Assembly: GCA_030762935.1 (NCBI GenBank)
Contig: CM060897.1
Span: 108,590,176 to 108,654,175 of the forward strand
DNA: 64,000 bases
DNA from: Hymenopus coronatus
Taxonomy: Eukaryota > Arthropoda > Insecta > Mantodea > Hymenopodidae
Direction of reading: 5' to 3'
The notes under the pieces were generated by a model. The model had not been told where the DNA came from and did no database searches. It saw nothing but the letters and a program-made list of their open reading frames with translations. Position 1 is the first letter of the stretch. Each line of letters opens with the position of its first letter. The position numbers and the translations under genes were made by a program. Below are positions 62,760-64,000 of the stretch, piece after piece.

Positions 62760-63618
62760 ATTTGTTAAGCATAATTAAATATCATAATCATCACTGTTTC
62801 ATTTAGATGTAATTCTTTAGTCAAAGTTCTTTACTTTTGTAATTTATTCTGTTTCATTCAGTTTATGGATCTTTATGGCCACTGACAGGCATATATGTTT
62901 TAAATAAAAATATAGCTTCCAGTAACAGTCATTACATTTTAATTTCTTGTTTGTTTCTTAGGAGACCATCTACAAAAATTATCACAGTATTGAGTTTCTG
63001 CCACAGAAGTTCACTCAGTATCTTCTGTCATCTGAAGTTGGATTCACCAAATGTGAAGTAATTGGTACACCTTTTCATCAATCCAAGGGCTTTCAACGAC
63101 CTGTTCAACTATTTACAAAGGGCAGCATCTCTCCATCATATTCAGCTACAAGTAGCACCAACACACCCTCTCATACAATCGTTTCAAACACATCACGACC
63201 CCGTGTTTACGTACCTGTAAGTGTATCTAGTAGAGAGCCTGATGATGAGGATAGTGCTGTTCAAGAGAAACCAACAATGGAAACCAGTGATGTGAACAAG
63301 AATAATACACCTACAGGTGAAGAACAGGACACTGTGGTTTTGAAAGATAACTGTTCATCTGCACAAGGGGAGAACAAGTCCGAAGCCATGGAAGTCGAAG
63401 CCAGCAGCGCTTTAGAGGAAAAGGGTGAGGGTATTGTACAACACACTGATTGTGAAGCATCAGTGGCTGATTTGAATAGGACAGATGAAAAAGTAATTGT
63501 TTCTGTCGAGGTATCACAAGATATGAACGAAGACTTAAATAGTGATACAAGGGAGCAGATTGAAATTGATTCCAAATCATCAGCTGAACCTTATAGCAGA
63601 AGCGAATCTTCAAAATAA
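19542..63618 (+). CDS. MEPCE: 7SK snRNA methylphosphate capping enzyme (MePCE / Bin3), five coding exons
   Basis: Join 19,542-19,861, 51,296-51,988, 56,192-56,576, 60,811-61,029 and 62,962-63,618: 2,274 nt, 757 residues. All introns are GT-AG and phases agree (2, 2, 0, 0). The enzyme uses S-adenosylmethionine to methylate the gamma-phosphate at the 5' end of 7SK RNA, stabilising the 7SK snRNP that restrains P-TEFb. Visible domains: basic N-terminus with [20 protein letters not shown] (about 86-105); a second [11 protein letters not shown] motif in exon 2; FQYGNY plus YYGYRNP (339-345); motif [11 protein letters not shown] (368-377); acidic VVGLDID (391-397); [14 protein letters not shown] (489-502); [10 protein letters not shown] (516-525); [10 protein letters not shown] (581-590). 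Residues 594-757 form an acidic, Ser/Thr-rich tail. No defect is seen. The start ATG opens the exon after a strong acceptor. Confidence 0.95.
19862..21879. other. intron 1 (coding), 5' part without recognised elements
   Basis: AT-rich intron. I see no gene, repeat family or RNA gene. Short open frames such as 21,074-21,295 show no domain and are not flanked by a consistent pair of splice sites. A T-rich tract lies near 21,752-21,782. Confidence 0.5.
21880..22050 (-). mobile_element. tRNA-derived SINE, family 2, copy 1
   Basis: On the minus strand: GCCTCCGTGGTCAGCGAGCT (A-box TGGTCAGCGAGC) then GGTCCCGGGTTCGATTCCCG (B-box GGTTCGATTCC), then a GGGGAATTTTTCTTTAACCA body and a CA/GT-rich end. 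A- and B-boxes are spaced as in tRNA promoters, but the anticodon arm does not fold as a true tRNA, so this is a SINE and not a tRNA gene. It is the best preserved copy; others are at 29,430-29,520 (minus) and 49,030-49,200 (plus). Confidence 0.8.
22160..22510 (-). pseudogene. LINE RNase H domain remnant
   Basis: On the minus strand the peptide [48 protein letters not shown] and [14 protein letters not shown] follows the RNase HI plan: the first strand, the catalytic Glu in AEL, the Asp in SDS and the final Asp in ERADLLAK. This form of RNase H follows the reverse transcriptase in I/R1/Outcast-type LINEs. Stops at about 22,365 and frame changes show it is dead. The reverse transcriptase is not present upstream, where an AT microsatellite begins. 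Confidence 0.7.
22550..22649. repeat. (AT)n microsatellite between 17-bp inverted repeats
   Basis: About 60 bp of alternating AT (22,570-22,630) is bounded by GTTATTTGAATCCTGTT (22,550-22,566) and its perfect inverse (22,633-22,649). The whole could extrude as a cruciform. Confidence 0.85.
22650..23694. other. intron sequence without recognised elements
   Basis: No gene or known repeat supported. The sequence is moderately AT-rich. A short frame at 23,134-23,370 has no family features. Confidence 0.4.
23697..24971 (+). mobile_element. mariner transposon 1 (decayed)
   Basis: The left terminus CGAGGGTCAGCTGATAAGTC follows a TA at 23,695-23,696. The right end, GAGGCCTGGGACTTATCAAC, is its imperfect inverse, ending near 24,971 with the outer bases eroded. 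Length of about 1.28 kb is the normal mariner size. It contains a broken transposase on the same strand. Confidence 0.88.
23871..24984 (+). pseudogene. mariner transposase, frameshifted
   Basis: The reading starts at ATG 23,871 (MEDLEK), hits an early TGA, then runs [20 protein letters not shown] and [13 protein letters not shown] (helix-turn-helix DNA-binding region). After frame changes it has [14 protein letters not shown] (first catalytic Asp), [10 protein letters not shown] (second Asp) and [16 protein letters not shown] (third Asp). I count 34 residues between the second and third Asp, the D,D34D signature of mariner proper. At least one early stop and two frameshifts (near 24,100-24,330 and 24,555) disable it. 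Confidence 0.85.
24972..26426. other. intron sequence without recognised elements
   Basis: AT-rich, no supported gene or repeat. The short minus-strand frame at 26,021-26,281 has no conserved features. Confidence 0.45.
26427..26500. repeat. 37-bp tandem duplication
   Basis: TTTGTAAGGTATCAGAAAAT followed by AGATTTGTCCTGGCTT occurs twice in direct succession with period 37 and essentially no divergence, indicating a recent slippage or duplication event. Confidence 0.9.
26501..27719. other. intron sequence without recognised elements
   Basis: No gene, repeat family or RNA gene supported. Confidence 0.45.
27720..28110 (-). pseudogene. LINE C-terminal fragment with Cys-rich motif
   Basis: Minus-strand peptides [11 protein letters not shown], then (in another frame) [11 protein letters not shown], then [10 protein letters not shown] and [14 protein letters not shown] resemble the CCHC-like C-terminal tail found after the reverse transcriptase of several LINE clades (C-x2-C-...-C). 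A similar tail occurs on the plus strand at 38,600-38,990. The fragment is frame-shifted and short. Confidence 0.5.
28111..29429. other. intron sequence without recognised elements
   Basis: AT-rich sequence with no supported gene or repeat. Confidence 0.4.
29430..29520 (-). mobile_element. SINE family 2, copy 2 (fragment)
   Basis: On the minus strand GTCCTGGATTTGATTCCCAG followed by AATTTTTCTTTAGCAGGTTT matches the B-box and body of the SINE at 21,880-22,050. Only about 90 bp remain. Confidence 0.65.
29938..31216 (-). mobile_element. mariner transposon 2 (decayed)
   Basis: Termini TGCATCCAGAAAGTAAGTCC at 29,938 and the inverse ending at 31,216 define imperfect TIRs about 1.28 kb apart. The minus strand encodes a degraded transposase. 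TA target duplications are no longer visible at the assumed ends, so the boundaries may be off by a few bases. Confidence 0.85.
30126..31100 (-). pseudogene. mariner transposase, multiple stops
   Basis: On the minus strand the order is a weak N-terminal region, [22 protein letters not shown] followed by a stop where the next codon is usually Trp, [31 protein letters not shown] and [16 protein letters not shown]. The third catalytic Asp region reads PID instead of PSD but keeps the Asp, and the spacing from HDN to PID is again 34 residues. At least four stops are present. Confidence 0.8.
31217..31574. other. intron sequence, possible hAT-type terminus
   Basis: No gene. CACTAGAGGTGGTCAAAATC near 31,405 and several CTCGAG/TCTCG motifs to 31,525 resemble hAT termini, and somewhat similar inverted motifs occur at 34,085-34,165, but I cannot establish a matching pair of ends. 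Confidence 0.3.
32235..33525 (-). mobile_element. mariner transposon 3, nearly intact, 1,291 bp
   Basis: The terminal repeats at 32,235-32,263 and 33,497-33,525 are perfect 29-bp inverted copies beginning CGAGGGGCATACTGAAAGTC, and TA flanks both ends (32,233-32,234 and 33,526-33,527). The transposase on the minus strand is complete from start to stop apart from two lesions. The TIR identity and few lesions make this the youngest autonomous-type insertion in the window. Confidence 0.95.
32291..33362 (-). pseudogene. mariner transposase with one stop and one frameshift
   Basis: Reading from ATG at 33,362: helix-turn-helix region [20 protein letters not shown] and [10 protein letters not shown], then [29 protein letters not shown] and [18 protein letters not shown] at 32,946-32,948 interrupts the frame, which then continues unchanged as [14 protein letters not shown] and [16 protein letters not shown] (first catalytic Asp). 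A one-base shift near 32,665 leads into [20 protein letters not shown] (second Asp) and [16 protein letters not shown] (third Asp, 34 residues later) to the stop at 32,291. All three catalytic residues are kept. Total length about 345-350 residues is normal for mariner. Confidence 0.92.
34640..34780 (+). pseudogene. possible transposon-derived fragment (HGKGAV block)
   Basis: The plus-strand run [20 protein letters not shown] followed by [20 protein letters not shown] resembles a block (F-E-x-x-H-G-K-G-x-x-D-G-x-G-G) that I recall from uncharacterised, multi-copy invertebrate proteins linked to transposons. Here the central D-G-x-G-G is Y-A-I-R-G, so it is degenerate. No start, no termini and no other domain are visible. 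Confidence 0.35.
34911..35073 (-). ncRNA. degenerate hammerhead-ribozyme-like core inside a 63-bp-arm hairpin
   Basis: The arms 34,911-34,973 and 35,011-35,073 are inverted copies (58 of 63 positions match) around a 37-nt loop. On the minus strand the loop reads CCG, CTAATG, CCTTC-AACG-GAAGG, T, GAAAC, GCGTC, AGC. This is the hammerhead order: stem I (the arms), CUGAUGA-like core, stem II, GAAA, a minimal ACGCGU stem III, and the GUC cleavage triplet leading back into stem I. Two core positions deviate: G5 is A, and A9 is missing, so cleavage is not expected. Penelope-like retroelements carry hammerheads with just such tiny stem III; a Penelope relic lies at 60 kb. Confidence 0.55.
36596..36866 (+). 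pseudogene. LINE RT C-terminal fragment nested in repeat B
   Basis: The peptide [20 protein letters not shown], then [20 protein letters not shown], matches the well-known segment after the LINE reverse transcriptase palm (L-Y-K-T-...-L-Y-G-x-E-x-W, then A-E-M-x-F-L-R). A TAG replaces the Trp codon after AET, and further stops follow. Repeat B sequence flanks it on both sides (GATTAGCATGAAGTAGATAG on the left, TGAATGGAACACATCAGATT on the right), so it was inserted there. Confidence 0.7.
37860..37949. repeat. three tandem copies of a 30-bp unit
   Basis: TTTAAATGACTGTCTCTCTG plus GGCTTATGTA is repeated three times. Copies 1 and 2 are identical; copy 3 differs by one base (TTAT to TAAT). Other repeat B copies have the sequence once, so this is a local expansion. 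Confidence 0.95.
38330..39050 (+). mobile_element. LINE 3' fragment with Cys-rich tail
   Basis: The frame at 38,688-38,990 starts [20 protein letters not shown] and continues [15 protein letters not shown]: a C-x2-C and later Tyr/Cys pattern matching LINE C-terminal tails (C-x2-C-x7-8-H-x4-C, with Tyr at the His position here). Upstream 38,340-38,680 holds degraded sequence of the same element. The 3' end trails into AATAAAACTTATAAATATA. It resembles the minus-strand tail at 27,720-28,110. Confidence 0.5.
39051..39589. other. intron sequence without recognised elements
   Basis: No gene or repeat family supported. Confidence 0.4.
39590..41160 (-). repeat. repeat B, inverted run of about three units
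   Basis: Read on the plus strand the order is inverted: CATTCACATGACTTTCTCTA, GAAGAGGACTTCAGGAACTA, TTGGGTTGGGGGATTTTTC, then a second unit (40,080-40,590) ending AAATTTTTGGGTGGAATGCA, then a third, more diverged unit (40,740-41,150). Contains ATGC repeats near 40,042 and a T-tract near 40,129. Confidence 0.65.
41400..42480 (-). pseudogene. mariner transposase remnant
   Basis: On the minus strand [20 protein letters not shown] and then [20 protein letters not shown] correspond to the region around the first catalytic Asp, where GDE has become GVE, so that Asp is lost. C-terminal segments ([10 protein letters not shown] and [13 protein letters not shown]) appear in 41,400-41,600. A SINE lies between them. 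Stops and frame changes are numerous. Confidence 0.7.
41810..42035 (-). mobile_element. SINE family 1, copy 2, inserted in mariner 4
   Basis: Plus-strand landmarks TTTAACCTGGTTGTTCATAT, GGTGAAATGATGCTCAAATG, GATAAGGGAAAACCCC, GGGAGATTCAAATTCACGAC and CCCAGGTGGGCC match the copy at 48,310-48,545. It lies within the transposase reading, so it postdates the mariner insertion. Confidence 0.8.
42786..43264. other. intron sequence without recognised elements
   Basis: No gene or repeat family supported. Confidence 0.4.
43265..46205. repeat. repeat B cluster in mixed orientation
   Basis: Segments: a plus head (43,295-43,435), a nearly full minus unit (about 43,435-44,310), a plus unit (about 44,310-45,095), a plus tail (45,100-45,450) and another plus unit (45,460-46,200). 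The minus and plus units abut head to head at about 44,310. Simple repeats expanded within the units: a C-run at about 44,128-44,147 followed by CA repeats, and (AT)n at about 44,527-44,604. Confidence 0.65.
46840..47720 (-). repeat. repeat B unit, inverted, inside the Harbinger-like element
   Basis: Landmarks in inverted order: GTTCCATTCACATGACTTGC at 46,839, GCTAATCGATATAAACATTA, GAGACGAAACGAAG, GTTTGGGGTGGGGGGATTTT and AATTATTGGGTGGAATATAA. The unit is interrupted at about 47,480-47,570 by a (TTTAAT)-rich stretch ending in a C-run. Confidence 0.65.
48308..48545 (-). mobile_element. tRNA-derived SINE, family 1, copy 3
   Basis: On the minus strand: AGCCCGCCTGGGTAGGGTGG (A-box region), GGTCGTGAGTTCGAATCTCG (B-box GAGTTCGAATCTC), body TTTTCCCTTATCTTGAGAAG and an A-rich 3' tail (the T-run at 48,307-48,324 on the plus strand). 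This is the best preserved copy of the family and shows the full head-body-tail layout. Confidence 0.85.
49030..49200 (+). mobile_element. SINE family 2, copy 3
   Basis: GGTCGAATGGTCAGCATTCT (A-box-like), GGTCCCGGATTCGATTTTCG (B-box), GGCAGGGAATTCTTTTTTAA and CCCACAGAGTCTCTAAGTAT correspond, in order, to the minus-strand SINE at 21,880-22,050. A GT-rich end follows. Confidence 0.75.
49625..49690 (-). repeat. repeat B terminus, left of the Helitron
   Basis: AAAATCTGATGTGTTCCATT followed by CGCATGACTTTCTCTACATC is the inverted repeat B terminus. The unit breaks off at the Helitron and resumes at about 50,697. Confidence 0.7.
49691..50695 (+). mobile_element. Helitron (deleted, non-autonomous)
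   Basis: After an AT-rich start, the sequence AACTCAAGAACGGCTGAACC and GATTTGGCTGAAAATCGGTG is a 5' region common to insect Helitrons. The 3' end is TCACCGGGTCAGCTAG at 50,680-50,695, ending CTAG before a T, as expected. Repeat B continues on both sides, so the element went into that repeat without a target duplication. The exact 5' base is uncertain. About 1.0 kb remains of an autonomous element of many kilobases; the replicase and most of the helicase are gone. Confidence 0.85.
49964..50530 (+). pseudogene. Helitron RepHel N-terminus fused to helicase C-terminus
   Basis: An ATG at 49,964 begins [20 protein letters not shown], the typical start of insect Helitron proteins, and stops after about 38 codons. 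A different frame then reads [20 protein letters not shown] (about 50,082-50,145), a stop in place of a residue before NINQP, and continues [39 protein letters not shown] and [20 protein letters not shown] to 50,530. The INNSQGQS and YVACSRV motifs are the C-terminal motifs of Pif1-family helicases. An internal deletion joins the two ends. Confidence 0.88.
50697..51195 (-). repeat. repeat B unit, right of the Helitron
   Basis: Continues the copy begun at 49,625: CAGAAATTGTCTTAATTACT, GGTAGTTTGTTGTGGGGGGA, then CA repeats at about 51,049-51,062 and the head in inverted form near 51,100-51,170. It ends about 100 bp before coding exon 2. Confidence 0.7.
51296..51988 (+). CDS. MEPCE: capping enzyme coding exon 2 (residues 107-337 plus 2 nt)
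   Basis: The acceptor TGTCTTATTTTTCAG precedes the exon, and the donor GTCAGT follows at 51,989. The exon begins by completing Arg107 and encodes [19 protein letters not shown] then [11 protein letters not shown], the second family motif. A basic stretch ([20 protein letters not shown]), a low-complexity acidic/Lys region and a basic [15 protein letters not shown] segment follow. It ends FQYGNYL, the start of the signature that continues YYGYRNP in exon 3. Low-complexity charged content is typical of the poorly conserved part of MePCE and is probably disordered. Confidence 0.95.
51989..52191. other. intron 2 (coding), start
   Basis: AT-rich intron with no feature other than the TA at 52,190-52,191 that borders mariner 5. 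Confidence 0.5.
52192..53002 (-). mobile_element. mariner transposon 5, deletion derivative (811 bp)
   Basis: CAAGGTTTGTCCAATGAGTA at the left and the inverse of CAAGGTTTGTCCAATAAGCA at the right are TIRs with TA on both sides (52,190-52,191 and 53,003-53,004). On the minus strand degraded peptides occur in order: [13 protein letters not shown] (N-terminal), a [16 protein letters not shown] linker, [13 protein letters not shown] and [14 protein letters not shown] (C-terminal). The catalytic middle is missing, so it is non-autonomous. Confidence 0.8.
53005..55479. other. intron 2 sequence without recognised elements
   Basis: No supported gene or repeat family. The overlapping short frames at 53,460-53,790 on both strands have no family features. 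A T-run near 54,290-54,302 is the only simple repeat. Confidence 0.45.
55480..55980 (-). mobile_element. tRNA-derived SINE, family 3, copy 2
   Basis: On the minus strand GGTCTAAGCCTCAACAGGAG and GCAGGATCGAATCTCTGTAA form A- and B-box-like blocks, followed by a body with GGGCCCAACTAAAGCAATTG and GCATGATTGGATTC. It matches 13,000-13,345 and 12,190-12,371. It ends at a T-run (55,470-55,491, an A-rich tail on the minus strand). It contains a perfect 14-bp inverted repeat at 55,531-55,562. Confidence 0.6.
56192..56576 (+). CDS. MEPCE: capping enzyme coding exon 3 (residues 338-466), SAM-binding region
   Basis: The acceptor TTCATTTCTGCAG precedes, and the donor GTGAGT follows at 56,577. It completes Arg338 and continues [18 protein letters not shown], then [16 protein letters not shown] (motif I, residues 368-383; the GxN/GxG loop contacts SAM) and [20 protein letters not shown] (acidic motif binding the SAM ribose). 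The latter half ([10 protein letters not shown] through [14 protein letters not shown]) is the variable insertion of the family, ending with the strand before motif III. The exon ends exactly between codons. Confidence 0.96.
56665..56900 (+). mobile_element. tRNA-derived SINE, family 4
   Basis: GGCAGCGCTGTGGGTGAGTG, GGCTAGACTGCTTGCC (A-box GTGGGTGAGTGGCTAGAC) and GGCCCAGGTTCGATCCCAAG (B-box GGTTCGATCCC) form a tRNA-like head; the body runs TGGATGGGTTTTCTCCAGG and on into a pyrimidine-rich end. It lies just inside intron 3. No second copy is seen in the window. The A-to-B spacing of about 40 bp fits a tRNA promoter. Confidence 0.75.
57180..57330 (-). mobile_element. tRNA-like SINE fragment
   Basis: On the minus strand GCCTTGGCAGTTGATTGGTC and GTGGTTTCAAATCCCAGC are A- and B-box-like. 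The layout parallels the element at 61,075-61,205 (GTTGGTTAGAGC and GGTTCAAATCCCACC), including the flanking AAATTCAACGTCA / AAATTCAATGCCA. Both are probably the same family. Confidence 0.55.
57331..58320. other. intron 3 sequence without recognised elements
   Basis: T-rich simple sequence at 57,347-57,405, then AT-rich DNA with no supported gene or repeat. Confidence 0.4.
58325..58470 (+). pseudogene. BED-type zinc finger fragment (hAT-derived)
   Basis: The plus-strand frame reads SEV, a TGA where Trp is expected, [27 protein letters not shown] and HNTF. This follows the BED finger plan W-x-x-F/Y ... C-x2-C ... H, with [14 protein letters not shown] being a typical core. BED fingers sit at the N-terminus of hAT transposases and bind transposon ends. 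No transposase catalytic core follows, so only a scrap remains. Confidence 0.6.
59060..59265. mobile_element. tRNA-like SINE fragments
   Basis: GCAGCTCAATGGTTAGAGCA and GGGCGGGATAGCTCAGTGGG (59,214-59,265) are A-box-like. On the minus strand GGTTTAAATCTGGC (about 59,085) is B-box-like. They look like two overlapping or nested SINE pieces, inserted next to a mariner fragment. Neither can be folded as a whole tRNA. Confidence 0.4.
59270..59700 (+). pseudogene. mariner transposase fragment (element 6)
   Basis: The plus-strand reading [14 protein letters not shown], then [20 protein letters not shown] and [15 protein letters not shown], then (shifted) LGRLKK and [20 protein letters not shown], matches the central region of mariner transposase, from before the first catalytic Asp to after the second. 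DET has become NGT and the HHDN block FTMTA, so catalytic residues are lost. No TIRs found. Confidence 0.65.
60071..60161. repeat. 22-bp perfect inverted repeat
   Basis: 60,071-60,092 (GCCAGAGCCCATGCC...) and 60,140-60,161 are perfect inverted copies around a 47-bp loop. It lies in the 3' part of the Penelope-like fragment and is notably GC-rich for this window. Confidence 0.95.
60278..60490 (-). pseudogene. Penelope-like GIY-YIG endonuclease
   Basis: The 70-residue frame reads [38 protein letters not shown] and [20 protein letters not shown]. This follows the Penelope pattern of Y-x-I-P-C-x-C-x-x-x-Y-V/I-G-x-T-x-R, E-H and the S/A-V-A-E-H-...-G-H-x-I block. The usual Arg after the first helix (R-x-x-E-H) is Gly-Ile here. 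Stops at 60,275-60,277 and near 60,200 separate it from the tail. In active elements the domain nicks target DNA. Confidence 0.8.
60811..61029 (+). CDS. MEPCE: capping enzyme coding exon 4 (residues 467-539), methyltransferase core
   Basis: The acceptor TCTCTATGTTTCAG precedes, and the donor GTAAGT follows at 61,030; both ends are phase 0. The peptide is [29 protein letters not shown] and then [20 protein letters not shown] ending NLT. GNYV with its acidic partner, the CLSITKW-H-NWGD block and LRPGG-LILE-Q-W are the most conserved parts of MePCE/Bin3 and line the SAM and substrate pockets. No residue of these blocks appears changed. Confidence 0.97.
61075..61205 (-). mobile_element. tRNA-derived SINE fragment in intron 4
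   Basis: On the minus strand GGTAATTCAGTTGGTTAGAG (A-box) and CATGGTTCAAATCCCACC (B-box) lie about 40 bp apart. The downstream body GGCATTGAATTTACGGTC resembles the fragment at 57,180-57,330. Confidence 0.65.
61320..62270 (+). repeat. repeat B unit in intron 4
   Basis: Landmarks in order: GTTCAGTATCTTCCAAGGTT, TTTTCTCAAAAATGACTGGA, TTGAATTTTCTGGGAATAGC, CCTCTTCATTCTGGATGATT, GATTAGCATGAAGTAGATAG and TCATGTGAATGTAACACTTC. It is interrupted by a GC-rich retroposed insert at 61,898-62,064 and a T-rich tract at about 61,772-61,800. Confidence 0.75.
61898..62064 (-). mobile_element. 167-bp GC-rich retroposon with 8-bp target duplication
   Basis: The insert is flanked by GCTATAGC on both sides (61,890-61,897 and 62,065-62,072). 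On the minus strand it ends TTATCATTATTATTA, a microsatellite tail typical of LINE or LINE-mobilised retroposons. Its base composition (CCCACCCCCGGCTGG, GGTGGGGTGCAG) stands out from the surrounding AT-rich repeat. It is likely the truncated 3' end of a LINE or a SINE; I do not recognise the family. Confidence 0.7.
62271..62961. other. end of intron 4 with trinucleotide repeat
   Basis: AT-rich. A (TAA)n tract lies at about 62,335-62,350 and a compound (CTA)n-(TTA)n tract at about 62,680-62,760. The last bases, TTGTTTGTTTCTTAG, are the acceptor of coding exon 5. Confidence 0.6.
62962..63618 (+). CDS. MEPCE: capping enzyme coding exon 5 (residues 540-757) and stop
   Basis: The exon begins [20 protein letters not shown], then [20 protein letters not shown] and RPVQLFTKG, which closes the methyltransferase fold. 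Residues 594-757 are an extra tail rich in Ser, Thr, Glu and Asp (for example [48 protein letters not shown]) with no recognised domain and probably disordered. Vertebrate MePCE ends soon after the fold, so the tail is lineage-specific or shared with insects only; this comparison is from memory. The stop is TAA at 63,616-63,618, overlapped by AATAAA. A GTAAGT at 63,217-63,222 lies inside the exon and could act as a cryptic donor. Confidence 0.95.
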   Translation, partial: ETIYKNYHSIEFLPQKFTQYLLSSEVGFTKCEVIGTPFHQSKGFQRPVQLFTKGSISPSYSATSSTNTPSHTIVSNTSRPRVYVPVSVSSREPDDEDSAVQEKPTMETSDVNKNNTPTGEEQDTVVLKDNCSSAQGENKSEAMEVEASSALEEKGEGIVQHTDCEASVADLNRTDEKVIVSVEVSQDMNEDLNSDTREQIEIDSKSSAEPYSRSESSK

Positions 63619-64000
63619 AGTGTTACTAAACTGTTAATGGATCTGTTCCCTTTCTCTTTAGAAATACAATTATTTTCTGGACTGGACTTGCTTGGCATTA
63701 AGTGACTACTTGAAATACAGAATAAGGTATGCGTGGTCATAGCAAATGTTTTCTCAGTGCTACATCTGAATATGGTTTTTGTTGTTTTCTCACAGTTTTG
63801 TGTTGGCCAGACTTCACAGCACCCATGGCATGCACTTTTTATTTTTATTTGGAGTCAGCATTTAAAGTGCAAGTTGTTTCTTAAACAAAATTTCTTGAGC
63901 AAATGGAAACTAGCATTGATGTGGTGAACACTATATTGCAGGAGCGAGTTTAGATTATTAATGCCTTAACATACAGTTTTGCCTCCTTTTACATTTTTTT
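63619..64000 (+). other. 3' UTR of the capping-enzyme gene
   Basis: Sequence after the stop codon runs to the window edge. Apart from the AATAAA at the stop codon I see no canonical polyadenylation signal, so the transcript probably continues beyond 64,000. The frame at 63,733-63,927 has no features and is not considered a gene. Confidence 0.5.

Noticed and set aside
63261..63613. Minus-strand open frames of about 100 codons
   Set aside because: Antisense shadows of coding exon 5.

Overview
This is AT-rich, intron-rich eukaryotic nuclear DNA, almost certainly from an arthropod. The mariner, hAT, Helitron, Penelope, LINE and tRNA-SINE mixture and the kilobase-scale introns suggest an insect with a large genome, perhaps a hemimetabolous one (cockroach, termite or stick-insect type). 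The species guess is an inference of low confidence.

One host gene is well supported: the plus-strand gene for the 7SK snRNA methylphosphate capping enzyme (MePCE / Bin3). Five coding exons (19,542-19,861; 51,296-51,988; 56,192-56,576; 60,811-61,029; 62,962-63,618) join in frame across consensus GT-AG splice sites into a protein of about 757 residues. It carries a basic N-terminal region, two DPLNL-type motifs, the FQYGNY...YYGYRNP signature, a complete SAM-dependent methyltransferase core and an acidic C-terminal tail. The first coding exon opens with the ATG directly after a splice acceptor, so an upstream 5' UTR exon is implied; a CpG-rich stretch at 18.5-19.05 kb with a perfect NRF-1/Ewg-type palindrome is the likely promoter. 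A single 84-bp minus-strand exon candidate with clean splice sites (929-1,012) hints at a second, divergently transcribed gene leaving the window on the left.

Everything else is transposon-derived or featureless AT-rich intron. 2.5-13.3 kb: LINE fragments on both strands, a decayed Ty3/gypsy element, a small TIR transposon with a repeated arthropod ORF, and SINEs. 14-17.5 kb, 35.8-38.1 kb, 39.6-41.2 kb, 43.3-46.2 kb, 49.6-51.2 kb and 61.3-62.3 kb: copies of one non-coding repeat of about 1 kb (called repeat B here), often in short head-to-tail runs and in both orientations. 23.7-25.0, 29.9-31.2, 32.2-33.5, 41.3-42.8, 52.2-53.0 and 59.3-59.7 kb: six mariner elements or remnants. The one at 32.2 kb is the least decayed, with perfect 29-bp TIRs and TA duplications, and sits inside a hAT-like element with near-identical 8-bp duplications. 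34.9-35.1 kb: a 63-bp-arm hairpin enclosing a degenerate hammerhead-ribozyme-like core. 46.4-49.6 kb: a 3.2-kb PIF/Harbinger-like element with repeated GAGACGCGTCTC palindromes. 49.7-50.7 kb: a deleted Helitron. 60.0-60.5 kb: a Penelope-like GIY-YIG remnant with a 22-bp inverted repeat.

The 31.4-kb second intron of the capping-enzyme gene holds most of this material. I found no convincing new multi-gene system. The most unusual items are the hammerhead-like hairpin, the GAGACGCGTCTC element, the mobile-element patchwork in which a 40-bp gypsy-like stretch lies inside another transposon, and the locally tandem 1-kb repeat.
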